Source: Picochlorum sp. 'celeri'
Taxonomy: Eukaryota > Chlorophyta > Trebouxiophyceae
DNA: 64,000 nt
Assembly: GCA_010909725.1 (NCBI GenBank)
Contig: JAACMV010000023.1
Coordinates: 1,054,001 to 1,118,000 of the forward strand
Direction: 5' to 3'
Part shown: piece by piece, positions 9,971 to 18,122 of the stretch
How the letters are laid out: every line of letters begins with the position of its first letter
How positions within the stretch are numbered: position 1 is the first letter of the stretch
Translations under genes and position numbers: made by a program
Notes under the pieces: generated by a model
Told to the model about the DNA's origin: nothing
The model's input: only the letters and a program-made list of their open reading frames with translations
Databases searched by the model: none

Positions 9971-9996
9971 CTCTGTCTCTGTCTCTCTCTCTCTCC
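9971..9996 (+). repeat. CT-rich simple repeat
   Basis: Tandem CTCTGT/CT units immediately upstream of the RMND1-like gene. A microsatellite or pyrimidine-rich promoter tract. Confidence 0.7.
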
Positions 9997-10011
9997 TCCC
10001 CAGCTGTAGGG

Positions 10012-10025
10012 TGCACTCGAGTGCA
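10012..10025. repeat. 14-bp perfect palindrome
   Basis: TGCACTCGAGTGCA reads the same on both strands. It lies in the divergent promoter region and could be a dimeric factor site. Chance is possible. Confidence 0.5.
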
Positions 10026-10625
10026 TCTATCGACTCAATGGCATTGGCAACATGTATGCCATTCATCTGTCCCTAAAGCATTCGTATGACTAAAGAACAA
10101 GCCTCATGTCTCACTCATTCCTTCGCTTGGAGCATACATTGCCTTATTCAATGGTGTTGACTAGAGTACATCAGTCACATGTGGAATCAGAACCACCTCA
10201 GCCGAGTCAGTTGAGGCCAAGGACACGTATACATTCTAGGATCACTGACACCATGCATGGCATCCTGTGATACATATAAATATCCTCAGCCAGTGTACTG
10301 ATGAAATCAGGTACAAGGTTTCACTAGTACTGCAGGCATGAGGATACCAATTCTAAAGATTCTAAGCACAAAGGAACGTGTGATGCTCATGTATCGGATC
10401 CACCCATGGTGTATTTCGAATAACATGTCTTATGGTGGTGGATGAGAGGGCGCCAGGAGACACTGTGTGTCGCGCGTGCTTTTGAATTTCGGACAAGGAT
10501 TCGGGAAACCCCTCACCATGTTGATCCCGGTATCTTTGATTCGCGATACATAATATAGGCATCCGCGAGGCTTCGCGTTCATACAATACAAACAATTATT
10601 TACAAAATTCTCATCTTTTAATTCG

Positions 10626-10634
10626 TATATATAG
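10626..10634 (+). promoter_or_regulatory. TATA box
   Basis: TATATATAG centred about 47 bp before the ATG at 10677, a normal position for a TATA box with a short 5' UTR. Confidence 0.5.
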
Positions 10635-10676
10635 TATACGTCGGTGTGACACCGATTTTCTGCTTTCTGAATCAGG

Positions 10677-11219
10677 ATGAAGTTTTCTTTACTCGGGACA
10701 AGCCTCCTTCTCGGCGCCGCGTTGCAGGGAGTCCGCGGACAGGATGACAACAAGTACTGCGTGACAGAGGCCAGAGCTACCGATATCATTCGTCTCTGGG
10801 ATGAAGAACTGGGTGAGACCAAACTCTCCAAGGTCATCATCCCCAACTGTGACGACAAGGGGTGGAGCCAGATTGAGAGAAACCAGCAAAACGTGAGGTC
10901 CGACATGTGGAACCAGGCTGCTGATGTCCTCACAGAAGAGTTCCAACCAACTCTTGCCGTTCAGGTAGGAGACGCTGAGGACTATCTTTGCCCAGATGGT
11001 ATCAGGTGGTACACGGTGAACGACTTCAAGGGATGCGCTTTGGATGATGGACAGAGCTGGGAGTACCGTGGCAAGACATACAAGGCTGAGGGCAACAAGG
11101 GTGTCATGACTGTGGGTATGACACTTTCCTACGTATGCAATGGATCTGCTAGAAGAAAGGACGTTGGACTCAGTTATTCCACCGTGACAAAGACTGACTG
11201 CCGCCCAAACAACAACTAG
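10677..11219 (+). CDS. Secreted six-cysteine orphan protein
   Basis: 180 residues. I do not recognise the family. A clear signal peptide (residues 1-21, MKFSLLGTSLLLGAALQGVRG) precedes a mature domain with six cysteines at 28, 58, 105, 120, 154 and 175, enough for three disulfides. There is no membrane segment after the signal and one N-glycosylation-type site (NGS, 155-157). Codon choice looks polished (many C-ending codons), as in well-expressed genes, and a TATA box lies just upstream. TGTAA follows about 95 bp past the stop. Probably exported to the cell surface or medium. Function unknown. Confidence 0.7.
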   Translation: MKFSLLGTSLLLGAALQGVRGQDDNKYCVTEARATDIIRLWDEELGETKLSKVIIPNCDDKGWSQIERNQQNVRSDMWNQAADVLTEEFQPTLAVQVGDAEDYLCPDGIRWYTVNDFKGCALDDGQSWEYRGKTYKAEGNKGVMTVGMTLSYVCNGSARRKDVGLSYSTVTKTDCRPNNN

Positions 11220-11658
11220 GGTGAGACTGACTGACAATGAAAAGTGCGTGTGTCTCCCGTGCAAAGGAGGACAGGATTGTGTTTCCTTGACAGGATCATC
11301 ACACATACGTGACTCTATGTAAGATTGCACATCCTCTTCGACGTATCATCATCATCTTCTTCTTCTTCATGTATTTCCAAATGCCCATCATCCTGTAGAG
11401 ATATCTCTACATAAGGATGAGGAAGATTGATCTCAATTGAGATGAGAACACACACAAGCTTGTGTGCTTGCAAGCATTGGTTCTCATCAACCTATGAGTT
11501 TCGCCACCCCTCAGGGTGATTTGTAAAACCAAATTGAACATATTTGTACTTATTGGGAGTATAGAAGGAATTGATAGTACAAACAGCGTCGATTGCATTG
11601 TCATCCCATTACTGCTTTGTTTTGTTTCCTTTTCCTTTGGTAATGGTATACGAATGCC
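11220..11658. other. 439-bp intergenic region
   Basis: 3' region of the secreted orphan (TGTAA near 11316) and upstream region of the Arg/Gly-rich orphan. An AGTTGAGAT-like and CTT-repeat sequence is present. No gene seen. Confidence 0.45.
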
Positions 11659-12742
11659 ATGGCAGATGAATTGGAATTAGAATTGGATTATGAGCAGGAT
11701 TATGAAGATGTAGAGCGAGTAGTAGACCACGGTCCCGAGAATGGGAATAGCCCAGCTGCGAGAGACGCAGAATTGAAAACTGATGATCGGAATGGCGATG
11801 CAGAAATAAGTAGTGAGGAAGATGAAGAACGGGAATATTATCGGCGAGGGGAGGGGCCTCGAGATGAGGATGATCGTCGTCGTGGCAGGTTTGAAGAGGA
11901 CAAGGACTGGGTAGGTGTTTGTTTGTGTGCTCCAGTATAAAATAAGACACCTTGTGATGTGTTTGTGTGACCATGTGAGAGGAATGAATGGATGAATTTG
12001 ATGTTTCATGTGAATGTAGGATGGGCAAAGGCGGGGAGAGAGGTCTCGCGAGGAGGGGTACAGGTATTGGAATGGTGGACAGAGTCGTGGGCAGGGGAGG
12101 CCTGGTTGGAGTCAACCACGCCATCAACCTTCTTCTTCTGCCGCTGCTGCTATGCGTCGGCCCTCTCATCCCCCTCCTCCTCCTCGGCCCCCTCCTTTCT
12201 CGGGACCCCCTTCATCTCTTCATCGGCCTCCACCTCCGCCTCCTCCTGGAGCGAGGACAGGGCAGCATCACCTGCCTGGAGGTATGGCGGACGTATATCA
12301 TGACCATGGCATGATGATGATGATGCCACCTGGTGATCCAATGGGGTGGCATGGTGGGTATGCTCCTGTGCGCAAGAGAAAGAAGATGGCATATGTTCGG
12401 CCAGCGGATGCATTGCCTGGAAAAGAGGGGGAAGAGAACAAGGAAGGCATGCCCGAGGAAAGCGAGGAGGAGAAGAAGGCAAAGAAGTTGGCATCAATTA
12501 GGGCAATGCGAGAAGCGCAAGCGGCAAAGAATAGAGCGTTGGCTGAAAAGAGGGAGGAAAAGATCAAGCAAATGAATGTATTGCAAGAACGGAAGCGTAA
12601 ACTTGTAGAAGAGAAAAAGAAGAGGATGGAGGAACTGCAGTTGAAACGAGATGCCGTGCTAGCTGCAAAAGAGGCAGAACTGCAAGAACTTCGACAGAAA
12701 TTGGCAGAAAAGAAGCAGGAGCAGCACACTGGAGAGGCCTGA
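11659..12742 (+). CDS. Acidic/RGG/proline-rich coiled-coil protein, likely RNA-associated
   Basis: Two exons, 11659-11910 and 12020-12742, joined in phase 0 across a 109-bp intron (donor GTAGGT, acceptor TGTAG), giving 324 residues. Order: an acidic N-terminus (about 1-85) ending in an Arg/Asp-rich patch; an Arg/Gly-rich segment made from exon 2; a poly-Pro run; a His/Met-rich bridge; then a long Lys/Glu/Arg coiled coil to the C-terminus (about 210-324). No catalytic domain. The composition resembles nuclear RNA-processing scaffolds, but I recognise no family. Without splicing, exon 1 would end in V-G-V-C and stop, so the intron is needed. Confidence 0.7.
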
Positions 12743-13004
12743 CTGATGTCTCGTACAATGGATCCCCGCCTGTGCGTTGCCCATCGGTCATTGATGAAGT
12801 TTCACGGGAGGGACAGTGTCGACTGGAATGTATCTATGCCTCCCATCAGGCGCATCCTTCCACCGGTGGATCATATCGTCGTTGCGGATAAAATCTGAGT
12901 TTGATCCTATCCAACCTTGTTCATCCAATAGAGTACCGGAACTTTGCATCCCCCGTATTCAATATCTACTTACATTTGATCACTTGTAAACAGAACTAAT
13001 CACA

Positions 13005-13431
13005 ATGCAGACCGTAGCCATGATCCAGTCCGCTCGCCCAGCTGTTGCCGTCCGCCCGGCTCGCAAGTCCGTGTGCGTCAAGGCATCCGCACAGGCTCCA
13101 AAGGTGCGTTCATCTATCGAAATCAGAGTATATAGAAAACATTAGAACAGGCGATCGCCTCTCATCGTCGCGTGTGAAGGAGCTAATGTCATGTAACAGT
13201 TGATTCGCTCTTTGTGTTTGACGCTGTCGAGTTCTGTGGTTGATACGGTGCTTGTTTATTCATATGTAGGCTCCAAAGCAGCAGAAGGCTGCTTTCGCCA
13301 CCTTGGCTGCCTTCGCCGCTGCTGCTCTCCTCACCACTGCTACCCCAGCTCAGGCTGATGTGAAGAGCACCGTGTGCGCCTCTAACGCCACTGCCAAGAT
13401 CTGCCTCAAGGACTCTGCCAAGAAGAATTAA
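13005..13431 (+). CDS. psbTn: Photosystem II 5 kDa protein, PsbTn-like
   Basis: Two exons, 13005-13103 and 13270-13431 (phase 0, 166-bp intron with GTGCGT donor), giving 86 residues. Residues 1-33 are a plastid transit peptide rich in Arg/Ala/Val. A hydrophobic Ala-rich segment ending ATPAQA looks like a thylakoid lumen signal. The mature peptide is about 24 residues, begins DVKSTVC and has the two-cysteine pattern VCASNATAKIC, matching the plant 5 kDa PSII lumenal subunit (plant form VCVTMPTAKIC). It acts on the lumen side of photosystem II. The gene was too short for a simple ORF search and is found by its splice sites. TGTAA lies about 105 bp after the stop. Confidence 0.85.
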
Positions 13432-13592
13432 GCGTGGTTTTCCATGTGTAGAGGAGGACGTGGCCAGAAGAGTTAGTGTTTAGGGTGATTGTGTGTTTGC
13501 CTGATTCTCATTGTATTGTGGTATTGTGCACACAATGTAACTCAAAATATATACAGCAATGTACAAGTATACATGATTATGTTCATACGTAT

Positions 13593-16154
13593 TTACATGA
13601 CAGGAAGGATTCGCTCCACAGTGTCTCGTGTGGGAAGGCCTATGGTATCTGCCTCTTCTGCAGTGTATTCCTCCTGTATGATTGTCTCCAGTTGACTATA
13701 CGCATCCATCACGTTTTCATGAATTGTCTTCATGATGACAGATAATTCCTTGTCAGTCATGAGTATGGCCAGCAGAATGAGATTGCGGAATAAGGGACCC
13801 TCAACTGTTTCAGTGACAGACTGGCATAGATGGGTGACCCGCTCAACAGACGCAAATGCGTGCTGTTTAATCTCTTTCTTCTCCCCTCCATCTGCAGTAA
13901 CTCTAGCTGCAGTTACTTTGGTTAGGAAGCTCAAAAGTGGATTGATAACCTCCTGGCTACATGTTAAGATGCAGAAATCACGAGCGACCTGGAGCTTCTT
14001 TGTCAAATCTGCGTGCACGTCCACCTCTGACTTTCGTGATGCACCAGATGTAAAGGATGAGAGAATAGGAATTTGATTCGTGAGTCTGTGGCCAAACTGT
14101 GCGAGGCTGCTCTTGGTTGGAACCGCACTAAAGTCCACATGAAAGGCATCCAGACACTCTGCCAAAAGTGCCAATTGGCGCAGGTTGAATATGGCACCAA
14201 TTGTTTCCCCGTGTGAATCTGTGCAACTTTCTGATGCCTGGTGTACTCTATCCAGCACATCTGGAAGTATGCCACGGCATAACTCGACAAACTTTTCCTT
14301 CCCAACAGCAGGATAGACCTGGTTCAAGAGGTCAACGACTTCTGACACGGGCCGGAAATCAATGACATGGGATCTCATCTCTGCACATGATTCCATATTC
14401 AATGGCGGTGATGCACTCTTTGCAAACTCTCGGGCCTCTGAATCCAAGACTTCTAATCTCTCCTCAGACAACCCAGCTGCAAGGATTTTCTTCTTACAAG
14501 TAGACTTTGCCTCTGCGACGACCACTTCTTCAACCTCTTCCAATAGTTTTTTCATGGACTGTACTCCAAAGACGGGCGCTGAGGCTTTATTCGTCACCAA
14601 GGAGGATATAAATGCATTCACTTTGCAGAGGCCATCCAGCCCATTTGATTTAGATGCGTATATCATTGGCTCAACAATTGCAGAGAGCAAAATACACATG
14701 GAATCAAATAGCAATGATAACGATGCGGCTGCTTCACTGCTACTCACCCCACTAAATATCTGTCGATACAATTGGAGTTCCACCTCTGCACTCCGTGACA
14801 CAATATCTGACCCTTCTTTCAACGCATCCAGAGGCTCTATAGATGTTCCAAACTTTTGCATTTCCGTCAAAAGATTATACCGCACAAGTTGAAATCGCGC
14901 CTTACAATACATGGACGTGCAATCTTTCAGCAACGATTCAATCTGGGGCGAACTCTGTGCATGCTTGCTGATCCCACCCATCAGCTCCTTCAGCTTGGGC
15001 TCCAGCACAGCCCTAAACTTGACATTCTGAAGCGTCATTTCTGTATTATCGACGTCTGGCTCTTTTTTCTCATCTTGTTCCTCTCCGCGTACCATTTTTG
15101 TCGTGTTCTTACTCTCTGTCACAGCAGCAGCAACAGACTCTTGAAAATATGTCTTCACCAATGACATTGCACGACTCTGCAAGTTCTTAAATTTCGCGTT
15201 ATATTTACCAGACTCTAAAAACTCTGGATGCTTTGCCGTAAACTGCAACGACATATCCAGCCCCTCCAGCCCTTCAAGTATCTCCCTTGGACTACTCTCA
15301 GCATTCACAGGACCATGGAACAATGATGACAACGTTTCCAACCTATTAAAATGCTCCAACCTCTGATGAACCATATCCGATATATGCGACAACTTTTCTC
15401 TCTCTGACACCAACATATCACATTCCTCCTTCAACGCATCCGTCCTATCGCTAATTGTCTGCTGTGTCGCCCTCAACCCCGCAAAAATATCCAACACCTC
15501 ATCAATCGTCCTCAACATATCATTACACACATCTATATGCTTCTCCAACGCTTCAGCATGCCCTTTATACTTCGCCTCCGCCTCCGACGCGCGCGTAAGC
15601 TCCAACTCAGAAAACCATTTGTAAAACTCTGATCGTGTTTGCAACACAGCATCCACCCCAGAGCGTGCACTTCCACCATCCTCACCCCGCTCCTCCTCTC
15701 GCTTTTCCTTCCCATCTTGATACGATATCGAAGAATACTTTTCACCACTCGAATCATGAGCATCCTCACCCACAACCACCGCATCAGCCACCAACCGTTT
15801 CACTTCAGCTAGTGCCTCCTCCTGCCTCAAACTCAACCCCTCCGCATACCGCTCCCAATCACTCGCCTGCACACCACAAATCTTTACTAATGAATTCATC
15901 AACCAGAATCGACATGCCAAAGACTCTCCACATACCTTGACTCTGACACCCGTCGGATTGAACTGTGCCTGATGCACCTCTCCACCCAAAGACGCAGCAT
16001 TGGAGCCCATCACCCCATTCACAGCACCAATATGCGTCCCATCAATCACCATCTGTCCATTTCCACCCCCTACAGACGAAGAAGTTGTCGCTGCGTGATC
16101 TTGATTGTCGCCAGGCGTAAAATCATCCTGGTAGTGACTCTCTGGATCCCACAT
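13593..16154 (-). CDS. COG3: Conserved oligomeric Golgi complex subunit 3
   Basis: 853 residues, single exon. COG3 (Sec34) is a subunit of the COG tether that recycles Golgi glycosylation enzymes in retrograde vesicles. The N-terminal conserved block 'KWFSELELTRASEAEAKYKGH' and the following coiled coil, then the segment 'LEGLDMSLQFTAKHPEFLESGKY', match the Sec34-like domain (about residues 180-340). The rest is alpha-helical, as in the CATCHR fold. Start at ATG 16154. A TATAAAT tract abuts it directly, so a shorter start at Met35 is conceivable. The ORF ends ATG TAA, placing TGTAA across the stop. Confidence 0.9.
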   Translation of the reverse strand: MWDPESHYQDDFTPGDNQDHAATTSSSVGGGNGQMVIDGTHIGAVNGVMGSNAASLGGEVHQAQFNPTGVRVKVCGESLACRFWLMNSLVKICGVQASDWERYAEGLSLRQEEALAEVKRLVADAVVVGEDAHDSSGEKYSSISYQDGKEKREEERGEDGGSARSGVDAVLQTRSEFYKWFSELELTRASEAEAKYKGHAEALEKHIDVCNDMLRTIDEVLDIFAGLRATQQTISDRTDALKEECDMLVSEREKLSHISDMVHQRLEHFNRLETLSSLFHGPVNAESSPREILEGLEGLDMSLQFTAKHPEFLESGKYNAKFKNLQSRAMSLVKTYFQESVAAAVTESKNTTKMVRGEEQDEKKEPDVDNTEMTLQNVKFRAVLEPKLKELMGGISKHAQSSPQIESLLKDCTSMYCKARFQLVRYNLLTEMQKFGTSIEPLDALKEGSDIVSRSAEVELQLYRQIFSGVSSSEAAASLSLLFDSMCILLSAIVEPMIYASKSNGLDGLCKVNAFISSLVTNKASAPVFGVQSMKKLLEEVEEVVVAEAKSTCKKKILAAGLSEERLEVLDSEAREFAKSASPPLNMESCAEMRSHVIDFRPVSEVVDLLNQVYPAVGKEKFVELCRGILPDVLDRVHQASESCTDSHGETIGAIFNLRQLALLAECLDAFHVDFSAVPTKSSLAQFGHRLTNQIPILSSFTSGASRKSEVDVHADLTKKLQVARDFCILTCSQEVINPLLSFLTKVTAARVTADGGEKKEIKQHAFASVERVTHLCQSVTETVEGPLFRNLILLAILMTDKELSVIMKTIHENVMDAYSQLETIIQEEYTAEEADTIGLPTRDTVERILPVM

Positions 16155-16187
16155 ATTTATATTACATAATAATAATAATTTATACGT

Positions 16188-16679
16188 CTATTCTTCTGAT
16201 GGCGCTGGTTCATCTGGATTGTTCTCATCGTCATCTTCATCCGGGTCATCAGGATTCTTCTTCTTCTTCTCCTCTTCCTCCTCTTCTTCCTCATCAGGCA
16301 CTTCTGGATCCCCAGGTAATGGCTTTGGAAGTGGCGTTTCAAGCCTTTCAAACTCTGGGAAAATATCTGGGCGTCTACTGGGTTCAGGGGTAATCCATTC
16401 CTGTGGAATATCAATAGGAGAACGTTCCTTCTCAGTCTCTGGCTCTGGGTATGTTTGCACGATGAGCAGCCTCGTGCGTCTACTATTCTGAGCACATCTC
16501 CTCATACCGAATCCCATGCTCTCGTGGCGCAGCGCTGGCGCACATGACAGCGAGAGTGACGACAACGTCGTCGTCGAGCAGGAACAAGAGGGCACGACAC
16601 TGCCTATTCTCCGCGCTACTGCTCTCTGCTTTGCCAAACCTGTAGAAAATGACATTCTACATGTACTACTATACTGCAT
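16188..16679 (-). CDS. Acidic, proline-rich plastid-type protein of unknown function
   Basis: 163 residues from ATG 16679 (a second Met eight codons later is equally possible). The N-terminal ~75 residues are Ser/Arg/Ala-rich with almost no acids, like a plastid transit peptide. The middle, around 'SPIDIPQEWITPEPSRRPDI' and the following Pro/Glu segment, has the look of a conserved motif in plant and algal plastid proteins. The end is a run of Glu, Lys, Asp and Pro. No membrane segment. I cannot name the family. A TTACA (TGTAA on the coding strand) lies about 25 bp past the stop, between this gene and COG3, which follows on the same strand. Confidence 0.6.
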   Translation of the reverse strand: MQYSSTCRMSFSTGLAKQRAVARRIGSVVPSCSCSTTTLSSLSLSCAPALRHESMGFGMRRCAQNSRRTRLLIVQTYPEPETEKERSPIDIPQEWITPEPSRRPDIFPEFERLETPLPKPLPGDPEVPDEEEEEEEEKKKKNPDDPDEDDDENNPDEPAPSEE

Positions 16680-16880
16680 TATTGGATTCTCTAGTCTAGT
16701 GTCAAATGCGCTCGGTATCTGCTGAAATGGAGCCGTCAGGATTACAATGTGCCTCACAGAGAGCTGCCTTACAAACTTCAAGGTTTTCTATAAATAAATT
16801 TATGGTTCAAGTGATTTTTTAATGGGTCAATGTGGCTGCAAGTGCGACGTCTTTTCCTTTTTCATCAGATGGATTACCGG

Positions 16881-17633
16881 TCATTGCGCCCCATACCATG
16901 CTGGTTCAGAGCCTGGATTCCACTTTACATTACAGCCAATGCTTGGTCTCCAAGGCTGAGGCACCTCTTCCCCCTGTAGTATACAGTCCAAAGCTCTCCT
17001 CACATCCTCTCCAGTCACGGGAGGTGATTCCCCATATTTACTTGGTCTGCTTGAATCAAACTGTCCATGGTATGCCAGCTTCAAGTCGGCATCAAAAACA
17101 ATAAATTCTGGAGTACACGCTGCATTGTACATCTTGGCAACCTCCTGCGTCTCATCAAAGACATAGGGAAATGGGTACCCTTGCTTTGCCATTTCCTCTG
17201 GTCCATCTTGAGGGTGGGTTATGATTGAATTGGCCGAGATCCCTACAAATGCCACTCCCTTGCGACTGTATTCTTCAAACACATCAATAATGGCCTCCTT
17301 CAGGTGCACCACGAAAGGACAATGATTGCATAATATCATCACCACGGTCGCTTTGGTGTCAGGCTTGACGACATCCTTGCGCAGAGATACCATCTGATTG
17401 CCCTGGGATGGGTCAGGCAAGCTAAACTCTGCTGCCTCCCACCCCTTCTCCAGAAAGACAGTTTCTGTCCTCGCCATCCGCACTCGCACTGATGAGGATG
17501 AGGATCTTCTTGGGCACCAGGGAGTTTGTCTTGGCGATGTCAAGACACTAGTAGTAGTAGTAGAGGACTTCAGAAGATGTGGTGGTCCAGATGAAGATAC
17601 CCTATGGCCCATCGATCTGCCGACAGAATGCAT
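16881..17633 (-). CDS. Thioredoxin-fold (AhpC/TSA-redoxin-like) protein, plastid-targeted
   Basis: 250 residues. A Ser/Arg/Thr-rich transit peptide of about 55 residues is followed by a redoxin domain: 'AEFSLPDPSQGN', then 'VVMILCNHCPFVVHLKEAI' with a C-N-H-C redox pair at Cys102 and Cys105, then the cis-Pro region TPEFIVFD. This matches a thioredoxin-family group common in cyanobacteria and plastids that carries CNHCPY/F. Likely a plastid thiol-disulfide oxidoreductase. The substrate is not evident. A TTACA near 16768 gives a coding-strand TGTAA about 110 bp after the stop. Confidence 0.85.
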   Translation of the reverse strand: MHSVGRSMGHRVSSSGPPHLLKSSTTTTSVLTSPRQTPWCPRRSSSSSVRVRMARTETVFLEKGWEAAEFSLPDPSQGNQMVSLRKDVVKPDTKATVVMILCNHCPFVVHLKEAIIDVFEEYSRKGVAFVGISANSIITHPQDGPEEMAKQGYPFPYVFDETQEVAKMYNAACTPEFIVFDADLKLAYHGQFDSSRPSKYGESPPVTGEDVRRALDCILQGEEVPQPWRPSIGCNVKWNPGSEPAWYGAQ

Positions 17634-18122
17634 TCTTCCTGAGTTTTTAATTAAAAGTGCTCTGGAATAATGAAATATAATGAATTGCAGTACAATCTTG
17701 GTCGGTAGATTGCGACAAGGAAATGCTCAAACACCCATGGAGAGTATTGCTGTCTCCTATCAACACGCACAGTTGATGGGAGCCATCCATGTCTACCATC
17801 TGCCACGCACGTAGTGCCCACAAAGCCATGGGAGCGACGAGCATCGAGTCATGCGAATTTCAGGCATATTTATTATGATTGACTCATGAAGTAGTATATT
17901 TATATACATATTTAACATATGCGAGTATTGAAAAGGAGCTTTGTTGGTAGAGAGCGCAGTTTTGCTGCAGGAAATGACGAGAACAGGACTTGCTGAGTCA
18001 GCATTCTTCCCGTCACTTGCTTCTACCACGAGCGTGTTTTCGCATTCATTAAATCGTTATAGAGTTGGAAATATTTTTATACTAGTTACTAAATTTTAAA
18101 TAGACGAGAGGGTGCGGTGAGA
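17634..18122. other. 489-bp divergent intergenic region
   Basis: Promoter region shared by the thioredoxin-fold gene and the GAF-pseudokinase. AT-rich TATA-like tracts occur near 17895-17915. No gene seen. Confidence 0.5.

Larger units (their letters stand above)
9936..10676. other. 741-bp divergent intergenic region
   Basis: Lies between the divergent RMND1-like and secreted-orphan genes. Contains a CT-rich simple repeat, a 14-bp perfect palindrome and a TATA box before 10677. No credible gene seen. Confidence 0.5.

Noticed and set aside
11609..12169. Minus-strand 186-codon frame
   Set aside because: His/Pro/Leu-rich antisense of the acidic exon and intron of the 11659 gene.
12298..12729. 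Minus-strand Ser/Phe/Cys-rich frame
   Set aside because: Antisense of the Lys/Glu coiled coil; such shadows arise from AAG/GAG codons.
16219..16491. Plus-strand poly-Ser/Phe frame
   Set aside because: Antisense of the Glu/Lys/Asp-rich tail of the plastid-type protein.
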